From Pseudomonas graminis (GTDB lineage: Bacteria > Pseudomonadota > Gammaproteobacteria > Pseudomonadales > Pseudomonadaceae), in contig NZ_SOCR01000006.1 of assembly GCF_004364335.1 (NCBI RefSeq), forward strand, positions 343,873-407,872: a stretch of DNA of 64,000 bases, given 5' to 3'. Below, one piece after another: positions 1-11,229 of the stretch (positions are counted from its first letter, which is position 1; each line of letters opens with the position of its first letter). The position numbers and the translations under genes are program-made. The notes under the pieces are model-generated. The model was given only the letters and a program-made list of their open reading frames with translations, was not told where the DNA came from and searched no databases.

Positions 1-206
1 TGATTGGCTGGCGCTGGCTGGAACAGGCGATCCGCGCCCAAGAGGGATTGGAGAAGAACAACGATGCCGACACTGACTTCTACAAGGGCAAGTTGCAGGC
101 AGCCCGGTACTTCCTGACGTGGGAAGTCCCGGGCTGCCATCACGAACTGGCCATTCTCGAACGGCGGGATGACGCTTGCCTCTCCATGCGGGAAAACTGG
201 TTTTGA
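1..206 (+). CDS. Acyl-CoA dehydrogenase, C-terminal fragment
   Basis: An open frame enters from the left edge (codons from base 3) and stops at TGA 204-206, giving 67 residues. The peptide contains FYKGKLQAARYFLTWEVP, typical of the extreme C-terminal helical domain of the long (about 600 aa) acyl-CoA dehydrogenases of pseudomonads. These are FAD enzymes that oxidise acyl-CoA to enoyl-CoA. The catalytic part lies outside the window. The call rests on this short peptide plus its place next to nhaP2, which matches the PA5020-PA5021 order in P. aeruginosa. Confidence 0.75.
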   Translation, partial: IGWRWLEQAIRAQEGLEKNNDADTDFYKGKLQAARYFLTWEVPGCHHELAILERRDDACLSMRENWF

Positions 207-226
207 GCGATAGAATTCCTGGGTTG

Positions 227-2851
227 TTACAAGGTTGAGAGGGGGAAGAAGAAGTCCGTCAACGCCTTCGCGTCACTGCCCAGTCGGGCGGCATACTGTT
301 CGCGACTGAAAGCCTCCCCGGTACGCAGGTCGAGCAGCTTGCGCCCCTCTACAGGCCCTCCGATCTCGCGCAACTGCACTTTCATGAATTGATAAAACGT
401 CCCCAGGACGTGCTCGATGCTGTCGATCTGAAAGTAATGGCCTGGCAGAAAAATAGCTTCAGCCTCCTCCGGGTTTGCCGAAAACGGAGCAATGGGTGCG
501 GCACCGATGTAGCTTTTTTCGGGTAACACAAAGACCACGCTTGTGTCGTCGAAGCGGATCGGCTCATTCGTCGCGCTGGCGTGCAACCCAGCCTGGTTAC
601 TGGCGAACGTCCGTGCCACGTAGGGGTTCTCGCTGAAGGAGGTGATGTCGGTATTAACGAGTACATCCCCCGCCTGAACGTCGCCGGTACGAAAAAAAGC
701 CCCGGACGTCCCTCGGGCGCCGCTGCCACCCCTATAAAGCGCCACGTCATTGTTGATGCCCACGACGGTGACGTCTTCTACAAGCCGGCTGAGCATTGCC
801 ACCTGATCAGGATATTTCGGCACCCCGGTGCGCAAAAACTGGTTATACGCTTCATCATCGTGGGTGTAGGCCGTGATGTTCGACGCGAAGTACTCCCCCT
901 CCGCGGTGCGATATACCCGATGCCTGGCCCCCCACTCATCAAAGTGGACGTCTTCACCTTCCGAGTCGGAAGCGACGACCTCCTGCGGGTCCATCCGGTA
1001 CACCTCGACTATGGCTTCCTGACGTGCAAGCGCGGCTTCGGAATAGAGCTTTTCGTCGAACAGGTTCAACTGCATGAAACGATCCCAGAAGGCAGACTGA
1101 ACGGGGATAAACCGTGGCGGACCGGAAGCGCCGGCTGCGACGCTGTCCATCGGCATGCCGCCCGCCAACCCCGGCGCAGGCAGTCGTTGCCAGTAACCGT
1201 CTGCGCTGAGCACCACCGGACAGCGACCGTTGAAAGCGAATGGATTGTCTGAATCGACAATCACCCAGCTTCCGAGACGCTCATCGAAACTTACGCGATG
1301 GGCCTCGCGTCCGATCGTCACCCACGTCTCGCCATCCCCTAACGGATAAGTGCCTTGAAAACGCCCTTCCTGGGCTGCAGGCAGTTGCGACTCAAGCACG
1401 AAGTCGCCCGGCATGCCTGACAGCGGGTTGGCGGGCAACTCAACCGGGGGCGGGCTCATCGGTGGCCAAGCCGTGTTGACACCCGCTCCCATGCGCATCA
1501 ACAAAGGTAAATTGAATAAAAGGTAGATCGCGCTGCTGATCGCGCTCTGGACACCGAGGCGACGCTGGGCGTAGGTTCTTGCGCTCACGGCCTGATCGAT
1601 GCTCAGGCCGATACTGGCGGCACCGGCACCCACAACCGCCAGCGCCATCGGCCAGCCCAGTGGCGCAAGGTTGCCAAATACCGAAAGGAAGGCGTTCAGA
1701 TAACCCAGCCAAATCTGTTTGCGCAGGTCGGCGTTGCTGGTCAACAAGGTGGTTGCGTCATCGATCATGTCGCGGCGCGCGACGTCGCGCAGATAAACGA
1801 ATGGATCACCCGGAATGTGCTCGCCGGTTCGATTGACGAGTCGATCCGTGCCGTCAAGATCTTGAGCTCGGCTCAAGAGCTGCGCCACGTCGCGCTGAAA
1901 GGCATCGCGATGCGTTAGCCAGTCGCTCGATGACCGCAAAAAACGGGTGCAGATGGATGCGCGGGTCCTCAAGGAAAGAAACTGCCCCTTGAGCCACTGG
2001 TAAAGATGCTGATGCGTGTCGAAGCTGCGAAAGGGCCGCGCATCCCCACCAAGGTAGAGAATCTGCCTTCCTCCAGGCCCGACGACGCGCAATATGTCCC
2101 GAGCTTTGAATGCACCGAGCTCCAGAGGAAACACCGAAACACCCGGCGATGCGGGCGCTGCCGTACGCAGTTGTGCCAACGCGGGCACGGGGTCAGGGCT
2201 GACGACGCTTCGCACCGTCTGGAAGTCGGCAAGAGAAAGATGGCGCCTGGCAACGCTTTCCCCGGCACGTGCCAGGTAACTGGCCTTGGCAAGCAAGCAA
2301 CAATTCTCACTGTGCCGCGCCCAGAACCGGTCCATCTTGCGGCGATAGCCCGCACTGAAATCCAGCGCCCAGAAATCCCGAAGTACTTCCTCGGGCAACA
2401 GGCGAACCTCATTGCGCTCGTCGAAAAACGCGTGACCGGGCCCGTCCGTGTAAAAGCCGCCGTAGAGGGCCAGCTCGTCTGCAGATGACTGGTCGCTTAC
2501 TTCAAACCGATGGATCAACAGCTCGATCATGGTCATCGATTGCACCGGTGGGCCGGTGTGTTTCCAGCCCGTAAAGGACAGGTGGCTGCTACTGGCCGCC
2601 GAAAAACGGTGCCAATACACATGAGCGGGATCAAGGTGCTTACCCGTGTGCCGAAAGATGATGCTCTGCGCGGCAGACCGGGCGAGCTCATGGAGATCGG
2701 GATAATCGGCAACGTAGCGCTTGGCTATTTGCTTGAGCTGTCGCTCGTCTGATGAGGCGGCTACTGCTGTGTTTGAAACCTGCATGGCGTGGATCGCTTC
2801 TTGCTGAAATGAACGCCAGACGTGATCAGATTTACCAGCGCTATCTGCCAT
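227..2851 (-). CDS. Putative ADP-ribosyltransferase toxin with dermonecrotic-toxin-like N-terminal region
   Basis: An 874-residue protein. Residues about 700-830 look like an R-S-E mono-ADP-ribosyltransferase fold: Arg707 in ALYRGGSG, the STS-like motif TSFS at 737-740, and an ExE motif Glu796-Ala-Glu798 followed by IFLPG. In known toxins of this class these residues bind NAD+ and transfer ADP-ribose to a protein. Residues about 50-370 resemble the helical N-terminal region (DUF6543, dermonecrotic toxin type) of large Pseudomonas toxins. Residues about 378-455 are hydrophobic and may insert into membrane. No signal peptide is visible and no small immunity-like gene flanks it, so a eukaryotic target delivered by a secretion system is plausible but inferred. 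The start has only a weak ribosome site; Met23 is an alternative. It is inserted between two conserved core genes, with 20 bp to the convergent dehydrogenase. Confidence 0.7.
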   Translation of the reverse strand: MADSAGKSDHVWRSFQQEAIHAMQVSNTAVAASSDERQLKQIAKRYVADYPDLHELARSAAQSIIFRHTGKHLDPAHVYWHRFSAASSSHLSFTGWKHTGPPVQSMTMIELLIHRFEVSDQSSADELALYGGFYTDGPGHAFFDERNEVRLLPEEVLRDFWALDFSAGYRRKMDRFWARHSENCCLLAKASYLARAGESVARRHLSLADFQTVRSVVSPDPVPALAQLRTAAPASPGVSVFPLELGAFKARDILRVVGPGGRQILYLGGDARPFRSFDTHQHLYQWLKGQFLSLRTRASICTRFLRSSSDWLTHRDAFQRDVAQLLSRAQDLDGTDRLVNRTGEHIPGDPFVYLRDVARRDMIDDATTLLTSNADLRKQIWLGYLNAFLSVFGNLAPLGWPMALAVVGAGAASIGLSIDQAVSARTYAQRRLGVQSAISSAIYLLFNLPLLMRMGAGVNTAWPPMSPPPVELPANPLSGMPGDFVLESQLPAAQEGRFQGTYPLGDGETWVTIGREAHRVSFDERLGSWVIVDSDNPFAFNGRCPVVLSADGYWQRLPAPGLAGGMPMDSVAAGASGPPRFIPVQSAFWDRFMQLNLFDEKLYSEAALARQEAIVEVYRMDPQEVVASDSEGEDVHFDEWGARHRVYRTAEGEYFASNITAYTHDDEAYNQFLRTGVPKYPDQVAMLSRLVEDVTVVGINNDVALYRGGSGARGTSGAFFRTGDVQAGDVLVNTDITSFSENPYVARTFASNQAGLHASATNEPIRFDDTSVVFVLPEKSYIGAAPIAPFSANPEEAEAIFLPGHYFQIDSIEHVLGTFYQFMKVQLREIGGPVEGRKLLDLRTGEAFSREQYAARLGSDAKALTDFFFPLSTL

Positions 2852-2983
2852 ACATATTTATCGTTGCCACGGCGCCTTCACCCCCGCATGCCGGCGCTGA
2901 ACGCTCGACCAACCGTGGCGCAGCGGCCTCTGGATATACGTCCACCTCGCGGCTCCCAGTGCTTGGCCGTCAAGAATTACGCT

Positions 2984-3013
2984 TTGACAGCCATGCAATT
3001 CAACAGGTTAAAT
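2984..3013 (+). promoter_or_regulatory. Likely sigma-70 promoter of nhaP2
   Basis: A perfect -35 box TTGACA (2984-2989) is followed after 18 bp by TTAAAT (3008-3013), about 70 bp before the nhaP2 start. It was found by eye, with no transcript data. Confidence 0.5.
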
Positions 3014-3083
3014 CCCTTGGCACGCGGACTGCATGGTCAGTTCGCGCCCTCGTTTGTTCGAATTCGTTTCTGGAGTACCGCCC

Positions 3084-4826
3084 TTGGATGCCACGACCAT
3101 CAACAGCCTGTTCCTGATCGGCGCGTTGCTGGTGGGTGCAAGTATTCTGGTCAGCTCGCTGTCCTCCCGCCTTGGCATTCCCATTCTGGTGATCATCCTG
3201 GCGGTCGGCATGGTCGCCGGCGTCGATGGCGGCGGCATCATCTTCGATAATTACCCAACGGCCTATCTGGTCGGCAACCTCGCGCTGGCGGTCATTCTTC
3301 TCGACGGCGGCCTGCGCACGCGGGTGGCGAGTTTCCGGGTCGCACTCTGGCCTGCCTTGTCGCTGGCGACGGTCGGGGTGTTGATCACCACGGGGCTGAC
3401 CGGCATGGTCGCCGCCTGGCTGTTTGACCTGAACATCATTCAGGGCCTGCTGATCGGCGCCATTGTCGGTTCCACGGACGCCGCCGCCGTGTTCTCGCTG
3501 CTGGGCGGCAAAGGCCTGAATGAACGGGTGACCGCCAGCCTTGAAATCGAATCCGGCAGCAACGACCCGATGGCGGTGTTCCTCACGGTCACGTTGATCG
3601 ACATGCTGTCCAGCGGCCAGACCGGCCTGCACTGGAGCCTGCTGGGCCATCTGGTTCAGGAATTCGGTATCGGCGGCATCATCGGGCTGGGCGGCGGCTG
3701 GATCATGCTGCAACTGGTCAACCGGATTAACCTGGCCAACGGCCTGTACCCGATTCTGGTGGTGGCCGGCGGTCTGGTCGTCTTCGCACTGACCAACGCT
3801 ATTCACGGCAGTGGCTTCCTCGCGGTTTACCTGTGCGGTCTGGTGCTGGGCAACAAGCCTATTCGCAGCCGCCACGGCATTCTGCACATGCTCGACGGCA
3901 TGGCCTGGCTGGCGCAGATCGGCATGTTCCTGGTACTGGGCCTGCTGGTCACGCCCCATGATTTGCTGCCGATTGCGCTGCCGGCCCTGGGCCTGGCGCT
4001 GTGGATGATTCTGGTGGCACGGCCGCTGTCGGTATTGGCCGGCCTGCTGCCCTTCCGGGTGTTCCATAACCGCGAAAAAGCCTTTATCGCCTGGGTTGGC
4101 TTGCGAGGCGCGGTACCGATCATTCTGGCGGTGTTCCCGCTGATGGCCGGTCTGCCCCATGCGCAGCTGTATTTCAATCTCGCGTTCTTCATCGTGCTGG
4201 TGTCGTTGCTCGTTCAAGGCACAAGCCTGCCGTGGGTGGCGAAATGGCTGAAAGTGACGGTGCCGCCTGATCCGGCGCCGATTTCCCGCGCAGCGCTCGA
4301 AGTGCATGTCACCAGCGAGTGGGAGCTGTTCGTCTATCGCCTTGGCGCGGAGAAGTGGTGCATCGGCGCCGCGTTGCGTGAGCTGAAAATGCCGGAAGGT
4401 ACGCGGATCGCGGCCCTCTTCCGTGGTCAGCAATTGCTCCACCCGTCGGGTAGTACGGTGCTGGAAGTCGGCGATCTGCTGTGCGTCATCGGCCACGAAC
4501 ATGACCTTCCTGCCCTCGGCAAGTTGTTCAGTCAGGCGCCGCAACGCGGTCTGGATCTGCGCTTCTTCGGTGACTTCGTACTGGAGGGAGACGCTGAACT
4601 GGGGGCTGTCGCGGCACTCTACGGCCTGAAACTCGACGGGCTGGATCCGGGCATGCCGCTGAGTCAGTTCATCATCCAGAAGAACCGCGGCGCGCCGATC
4701 GTGGGCGACCAGATCGAATGGAATGGAACTATTTGGACAGTTGCGGTTATGGACGGGAACAAGATCCTCAAAGTGGGCGTCAGATTCCCCGAAGGAAGCA
4801 GCCCGGGCCCCGCGCTCTTCCTTTAA
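3084..4826 (+). CDS. nhaP2: K+/H+ antiporter NhaP2 (CvrA)
   Basis: A CPA1-family inner-membrane antiporter that exchanges cytoplasmic K+ for H+ and helps in osmotic and pH control. Residues 1 to about 390 are hydrophobic and hold about 12 membrane segments, including the family stretches [11 protein letters not shown] and [11 protein letters not shown] soluble C-terminal part follows, with a TrkA-C-like domain (about residues 400-490) and a CvrA-type tail. I chose TTG at 3084: CTGGAG sits 8 bp upstream and the product is then 580 aa, the usual family length and N-terminus ([10 protein letters not shown]). An upstream in-frame GTG at 3033 would add 17 polar residues. It lies next to mscK, another osmotic-response gene. 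Confidence 0.93.
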   Translation: MDATTINSLFLIGALLVGASILVSSLSSRLGIPILVIILAVGMVAGVDGGGIIFDNYPTAYLVGNLALAVILLDGGLRTRVASFRVALWPALSLATVGVLITTGLTGMVAAWLFDLNIIQGLLIGAIVGSTDAAAVFSLLGGKGLNERVTASLEIESGSNDPMAVFLTVTLIDMLSSGQTGLHWSLLGHLVQEFGIGGIIGLGGGWIMLQLVNRINLANGLYPILVVAGGLVVFALTNAIHGSGFLAVYLCGLVLGNKPIRSRHGILHMLDGMAWLAQIGMFLVLGLLVTPHDLLPIALPALGLALWMILVARPLSVLAGLLPFRVFHNREKAFIAWVGLRGAVPIILAVFPLMAGLPHAQLYFNLAFFIVLVSLLVQGTSLPWVAKWLKVTVPPDPAPISRAALEVHVTSEWELFVYRLGAEKWCIGAALRELKMPEGTRIAALFRGQQLLHPSGSTVLEVGDLLCVIGHEHDLPALGKLFSQAPQRGLDLRFFGDFVLEGDAELGAVAALYGLKLDGLDPGMPLSQFIIQKNRGAPIVGDQIEWNGTIWTVAVMDGNKILKVGVRFPEGSSPGPALFL

Positions 4827-4862
4827 ACTGCCCCCCATTTCTGCTCGCTCGACCCGGTGTCT

Positions 4863-7800
4863 ATGTCTACGCTGCGTAACCTTTTTGCCTCGGCCCTGCT
4901 TGGGCTTTGCCTGTCGTCCGTACCGGCGCATGCCGCCGATACGCCCCCCCTGTCCAGCGAGGCCGTCCAGCGCAGCCTGGACAAGATCGCCGACCGCAAA
5001 CTGACCGCTGACGACCAGAAAGCGCTGCAGCAGGTGCTGGAACAGACGCTGACGTTCCTGTCCAGCCAGAAAGACAACCAGCAGAAGCTGGAAGACCTGA
5101 AAAAGCAGCTCGCCGATGCACCTCGGCAGACCACCGAGAACCAGCGCGACCTGACCAAGCTCAAGGCCAGTAAAGTCATTCCGGTCGCGCAGCGTTACGC
5201 CAATCTGGACGTACCGCAGCTTGAGCAAGTGCTGAGTCAGCGCAGCGCCCAGCAGGCTGATCTGCAAAAAGCCCTCAATGACGCCAACAGCCTGACCATC
5301 AACGCGCAGACCCGGCCCGAGCGCGCCCAGGCCGAGATCAGCAGCAGCCAGACGCGCATTCAGGCCATCAATGGCATCCTCAAGTCCGGCAAAGACGGTG
5401 GCAAAGCCATCAACGCCGACCAGCGCAACGCGTTGAACGCGGAACAGGCCTCATTGAACGCATTGATCGCACTGCGTCGTCAGGAGCTTGCCGGGAACAG
5501 CCAGTTGCAGGACCTGGGCGGCAGCCAGCGCGACCTGCTGACGGAAAAGGTCAATCGGCAGGATCAGGAAATCCAGGACCTGCAAACGCTGATCAACGAG
5601 AAGCGTCGCGCCCAGTCCCAGGAAACCGTGACGCAGTTGTCCCTTGAAGCGCAAAAAGCTGGGGGCAGCAGCCTGCTGGCGACCGAAAGCGCCGCCAACC
5701 TCAAGCTCTCCGACTACCTGCTGCGTGGCACCGACCGCCTCAACGAGCTGACCCAGCAGAACCTCAAGACCAAGACCCAGCTGGATGCCATCACGCAAAC
5801 CGATCAGGCGCTCGACGAGCAAATCAACGTGCTGAGCGGCAGTCTGCTGTTGTCGAAAATCCTCTACAAACAGAAGCAATCCTTACCCAAGCTCAAGCTC
5901 GACAGCGGTCTGGCCGACGAAATCGCCGACATCCGCCTGTACCAGTTCGAGGTCAATCAGCAGCGCGAGCAGATGAGCAGCCCAAGCGCATACGTCGACA
6001 CGCTGCTGGCGACGCAGAAGCCGGAAGACGTCACGCCCGCGTTGCGCAAGACACTGCTCGATCTGGCCACCACCCGCAGCGACCTGCTGGAGCGGCTGAA
6101 TCGCGAGCTCAGTGCGCTGCTCAACGAATCCATCACCCTGCAGCTCAATCAGAAACAGCTGGTCAGCACGGCCAATAGCCTGCGGGCAACCCTCGATGAG
6201 CAGATGTTCTGGATTCCGAGCAACAAGCCGCTGGACCTGGAGTGGTTCGAGCGAATCCAGCCGCGACTCGTCAAACAGGTCACTACCCTGCCCTGGACGT
6301 CCAGTGTCAGCGAGCTGTATGACGGGCTGACCCAGCGTCCGCTGATCTTCCTGCCGCTGTTTCTGGTGATCGGCGCGCTGATGTGGAAGCGCAAGGCGCT
6401 GTACGACAAGCTCAATCGACTGCACGCCGACATCGGCCACTTTAAACGGGACCGACAGTGGCAGACGCCGCTGGCGATCTTCATCAACGTGCTGCTGGCG
6501 ATGCCGTTGTCGCTGACCCTCGCGGTGTGTGCGTTTGCATTGCAGATCGACGCCCGTGGGCAGAACGTCAACCTGGGTTCGGCACTGCTGCAAGTGGCGC
6601 TGGCCTGGCTGGTCTTCTACACCGCGTACCGGATTCTTGCGCCGGGCGGCGTGGCGCAATTGCACTTCCGCTGGGAAAAACCGCAAGTGGAATTCCTGCG
6701 CGGCTGGATCCGTCGTCTGGGTCTTGTGGTGCTGGCGCTGGTGACAGTGGTTGCGGTAGCCGAGCACGAACCCTCGGCACTGGCCGATGATGTGATCGGC
6801 ATCGCCGTGGTGCTGACCTGCTACGCCCTCATGACATGGCTGCTCGCGCGCCTGCTGCTCACCAGCCCGACCCACCACAGCGCATCGCTGTTTCGCCGCG
6901 CCGTGGGCCTGGCCTTCACCGCCCTTCCCGTCGCGCTGTTCGTCGCCGTGTGCTTTGGCTATTACTACACGGCGCTGAAGCTCAGTGATCGCCTGATCGA
7001 CACGCTGTATCTGCTGATGCTGTGGCTGGTGATCGAAGCCGCATTCGTGCGCGGGCTGAGCGTGGCCGCGCGCCGTCTGGCGTACCAGCGCGCCCTGAGC
7101 AAACGTCAGGCCGCGAAAGAAGCCGGCGAAGGCGAGACCCTGATCGAGGAGCCGACGCTGGACATCGAGCAGGTCAACCAGCAGTCGCTGCGACTGATTC
7201 GTCTGGCACTTATCGCGGGCTTCATCGGCGCGCTCTATTTCGTCTGGGCCGACCTGATTTCGGTGTTCTCGTACCTCGACAACATCACGCTGTACGAATA
7301 CACCAGCGGCACCGGCGCCAACATCAGCATGGTGCCGATCAGCCTCGGCGACCTCATCGGCGCGCTGGTGATCATCGGCATTACCTTCGTGCTGGCCGGC
7401 AACTTGCCGGGCCTGCTGGAAGTGCTGGTGCTGTCGAAGCTCAACCTCAAGCAGGGCAGTTCGTACGCCACCACCACGCTGCTTTCATACACCATCGCCG
7501 GCGTCGGTTTTGTCTCGACGCTCTCGGCCCTCGGCGTGAGCTGGGACAAGCTGCAATGGTTGGTGGCGGCGCTGTCGGTGGGCCTGGGGTTCGGCATGCA
7601 GGAGATCTTCGCGAACTTCATTTCCGGGATCATGATCCTGTTCGAACGCCCGGTGCGGATCGGCGACACGATCACCATCGGCGCGCTCTCAGGTACGGTC
7701 AGCAAGATACGCATCCGCGCGACCACCATCACCGACTTCGACCGCAAGGACATCATCGTCCCGAACAAAACGTTCATCACCGGGCAACTGATCAACTGGT

Positions 7801-8231
7801 CGCTGACCGATACGATTACCCGCGTGACGCTGAAGCTGGGCGTGGATTACGGCTCGGATCTGGACCTGGTGCGCAACCTGCTGCTCAAGGCCGCCCGTGA
7901 CAATCCGCGGGTCTTGAAAGAGCCCGAGCCGATCGTTTACTTCCTCAATTTTGGTGAAAGCACCCTCGACCACGAGCTGCGCATGCACGTGCGTGACCTG
8001 GGCGACCGCAACCCGGTGCTCGACGAGATCAACCGGTTCATCAACAAGGAATTCAAGAAGCAGCACATCAATATCTCGTTCCGGCAGATGGAGGTTTACC
8101 TCAAGAACATGCAGGGACAGGAGTACAAGATGGTGCCCATCGAGCCCGAGCAGAAAACCATCACGCCGCCTGCGGCAGTGCCCCCGGCGCCAAAAGATGC
8201 GCCAGAGCCACCGGAAGTCAGGCTCGACTGA
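4863..8231 (+). CDS. mscK: Large mechanosensitive channel MscK/KefA
   Basis: About 1122 aa. The order is: signal peptide ending near AHA, a long periplasmic region rich in Gln and Lys with coiled-coil character (about residues 30-490), then about 11 membrane segments and a C-terminal MscS-type pore and beta domain. The pore region contains GLGFGMQEIFANFISG, and GTVSKIRIRATTITDFD marks the start of the MscS beta domain. The channel opens under membrane tension and releases ions during osmotic downshift. The tail is rich in Pro and Ala. ATG 4863 is chosen; GTG 4857 is in frame two codons upstream. It begins 36 bp after nhaP2 and may share its transcript. Confidence 0.9.
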   Translation: MSTLRNLFASALLGLCLSSVPAHAADTPPLSSEAVQRSLDKIADRKLTADDQKALQQVLEQTLTFLSSQKDNQQKLEDLKKQLADAPRQTTENQRDLTKLKASKVIPVAQRYANLDVPQLEQVLSQRSAQQADLQKALNDANSLTINAQTRPERAQAEISSSQTRIQAINGILKSGKDGGKAINADQRNALNAEQASLNALIALRRQELAGNSQLQDLGGSQRDLLTEKVNRQDQEIQDLQTLINEKRRAQSQETVTQLSLEAQKAGGSSLLATESAANLKLSDYLLRGTDRLNELTQQNLKTKTQLDAITQTDQALDEQINVLSGSLLLSKILYKQKQSLPKLKLDSGLADEIADIRLYQFEVNQQREQMSSPSAYVDTLLATQKPEDVTPALRKTLLDLATTRSDLLERLNRELSALLNESITLQLNQKQLVSTANSLRATLDEQMFWIPSNKPLDLEWFERIQPRLVKQVTTLPWTSSVSELYDGLTQRPLIFLPLFLVIGALMWKRKALYDKLNRLHADIGHFKRDRQWQTPLAIFINVLLAMPLSLTLAVCAFALQIDARGQNVNLGSALLQVALAWLVFYTAYRILAPGGVAQLHFRWEKPQVEFLRGWIRRLGLVVLALVTVVAVAEHEPSALADDVIGIAVVLTCYALMTWLLARLLLTSPTHHSASLFRRAVGLAFTALPVALFVAVCFGYYYTALKLSDRLIDTLYLLMLWLVIEAAFVRGLSVAARRLAYQRALSKRQAAKEAGEGETLIEEPTLDIEQVNQQSLRLIRLALIAGFIGALYFVWADLISVFSYLDNITLYEYTSGTGANISMVPISLGDLIGALVIIGITFVLAGNLPGLLEVLVLSKLNLKQGSSYATTTLLSYTIAGVGFVSTLSALGVSWDKLQWLVAALSVGLGFGMQEIFANFISGIMILFERPVRIGDTITIGALSGTVSKIRIRATTITDFDRKDIIVPNKTFITGQLINWSLTDTITRVTLKLGVDYGSDLDLVRNLLLKAARDNPRVLKEPEPIVYFLNFGESTLDHELRMHVRDLGDRNPVLDEINRFINKEFKKQHINISFRQMEVYLKNMQGQEYKMVPIEPEQKTITPPAAVPPAPKDAPEPPEVRLD

Positions 8232-10593
<2,362 letters not shown>

Positions 10594-10666
10594 AGAAATT
10601 CCTTTTCTGATACCACGCGCAGCCGAAGCTGCCACTCATGGGCAGCTCAGGTTCATGTTTGCGTCA

Positions 10667-11116
10667 TCAGCGCATGATGAAGTCCACCACCCAATTGTGG
10701 TTGGAGTAATTGACGGAGGTGACAGTAACGTCGCATCTGGCACCGCCCCCCGACACCGCACTTCTGTTCCACTTGGGCGTGCGGACACCTCCCGGTGTAG
10801 AGGTCATCAAATAGCTGGTTGTAAATTGGCAGGTTTTGAACCCCGCTTGATATCGCACAGTGGCGTAGCTTATTGGAGACGCGCCGCTTGGACGAACGTT
10901 GAAGCTGGTCGAAGCCCCCGCTGCCACGGCGCCAGGTTTGGGTGACGCGTTCGAATATGTGGTCAGTTCATTACTGCTACTTCCACGCACATAAACTGCA
11001 TTTTCATCGGTTTCATTTTTAAAGTTTACGGTCACCTGAGGTCCTGCACTCGCCATCCCAACCGTGGCCAAAGTAGAAAACAGCAACACTGCATTAACTT
11101 TATTTTTAACTTTCAT
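10667..11116 (-). CDS. Small secreted protein of unknown function
   Basis: 149 aa. A clear signal peptide (positive KVKNK, hydrophobic core, cleavage after ASA at residue 24) leaves a beta-rich mature part of about 125 residues, rich in Ser, Thr, Asn, Val and Tyr, with two Cys (about residues 95 and 127) that could form one disulfide. I do not recognise the family. The gene is more AT-rich than its neighbours and lies between two paralogous genes on the same strand, which suggests transfer. Its ribosome site AAGGAGG is very strong but sits in the loop of a hairpin that ends at the start codon (separate entry). Likely exported to periplasm or medium. Confidence 0.75.
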   Translation of the reverse strand: MKVKNKVNAVLLFSTLATVGMASAGPQVTVNFKNETDENAVYVRGSSSNELTTYSNASPKPGAVAAGASTSFNVRPSGASPISYATVRYQAGFKTCQFTTSYLMTSTPGGVRTPKWNRSAVSGGGARCDVTVTSVNYSNHNWVVDFIMR

Positions 11117-11146
11117 TTTTAGATCCTCCTTTTTATAGATCTAAAA
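11114..11146 (-). promoter_or_regulatory. Hairpin presenting the ribosome-binding site of the secreted-protein gene
   Basis: On the minus strand TTTTAGATC (11146-11138) pairs perfectly with GATCTAAAA (11125-11117) around a 12-nt loop holding AAAAAGGAG. The 3' arm directly abuts the ATG at 11116, so the start codon and ribosome site are part of one structure. A GGA in a hairpin loop over a ribosome site is the classic target shape for RsmA/CsrA-type repressors, and the AU-rich stem could also melt with temperature. The inverted repeat is seen; the regulation is inferred. Confidence 0.6.
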
Positions 11147-11229
11147 AAAGCTAATCAGGCATCGTGTTAAATGCCTACTACCCGAACGGATAGGCTCTTT
11201 GGAGCGCATCGAGCATGCGCCCTCAAGGA

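Noticed and set aside
207..226. Immunity gene next to the toxin
   Set aside because: Only 20 bp separate the toxin from the dehydrogenase, and the other side runs into the nhaP2 promoter; there is no room for a gene.
2852..2983. Hrp box for type III control of the ART toxin
   Set aside because: No GGAACC-N15/17-CCAC-like pair was found upstream of the toxin on the minus strand.
3000..5267. Long minus-strand open frame opposite nhaP2/mscK
   Set aside because: It is antisense to two well-recognised genes; in GC-rich DNA the third-position bias keeps this frame open. The peptide is low-complexity (Gln, Arg, His) with no domain.
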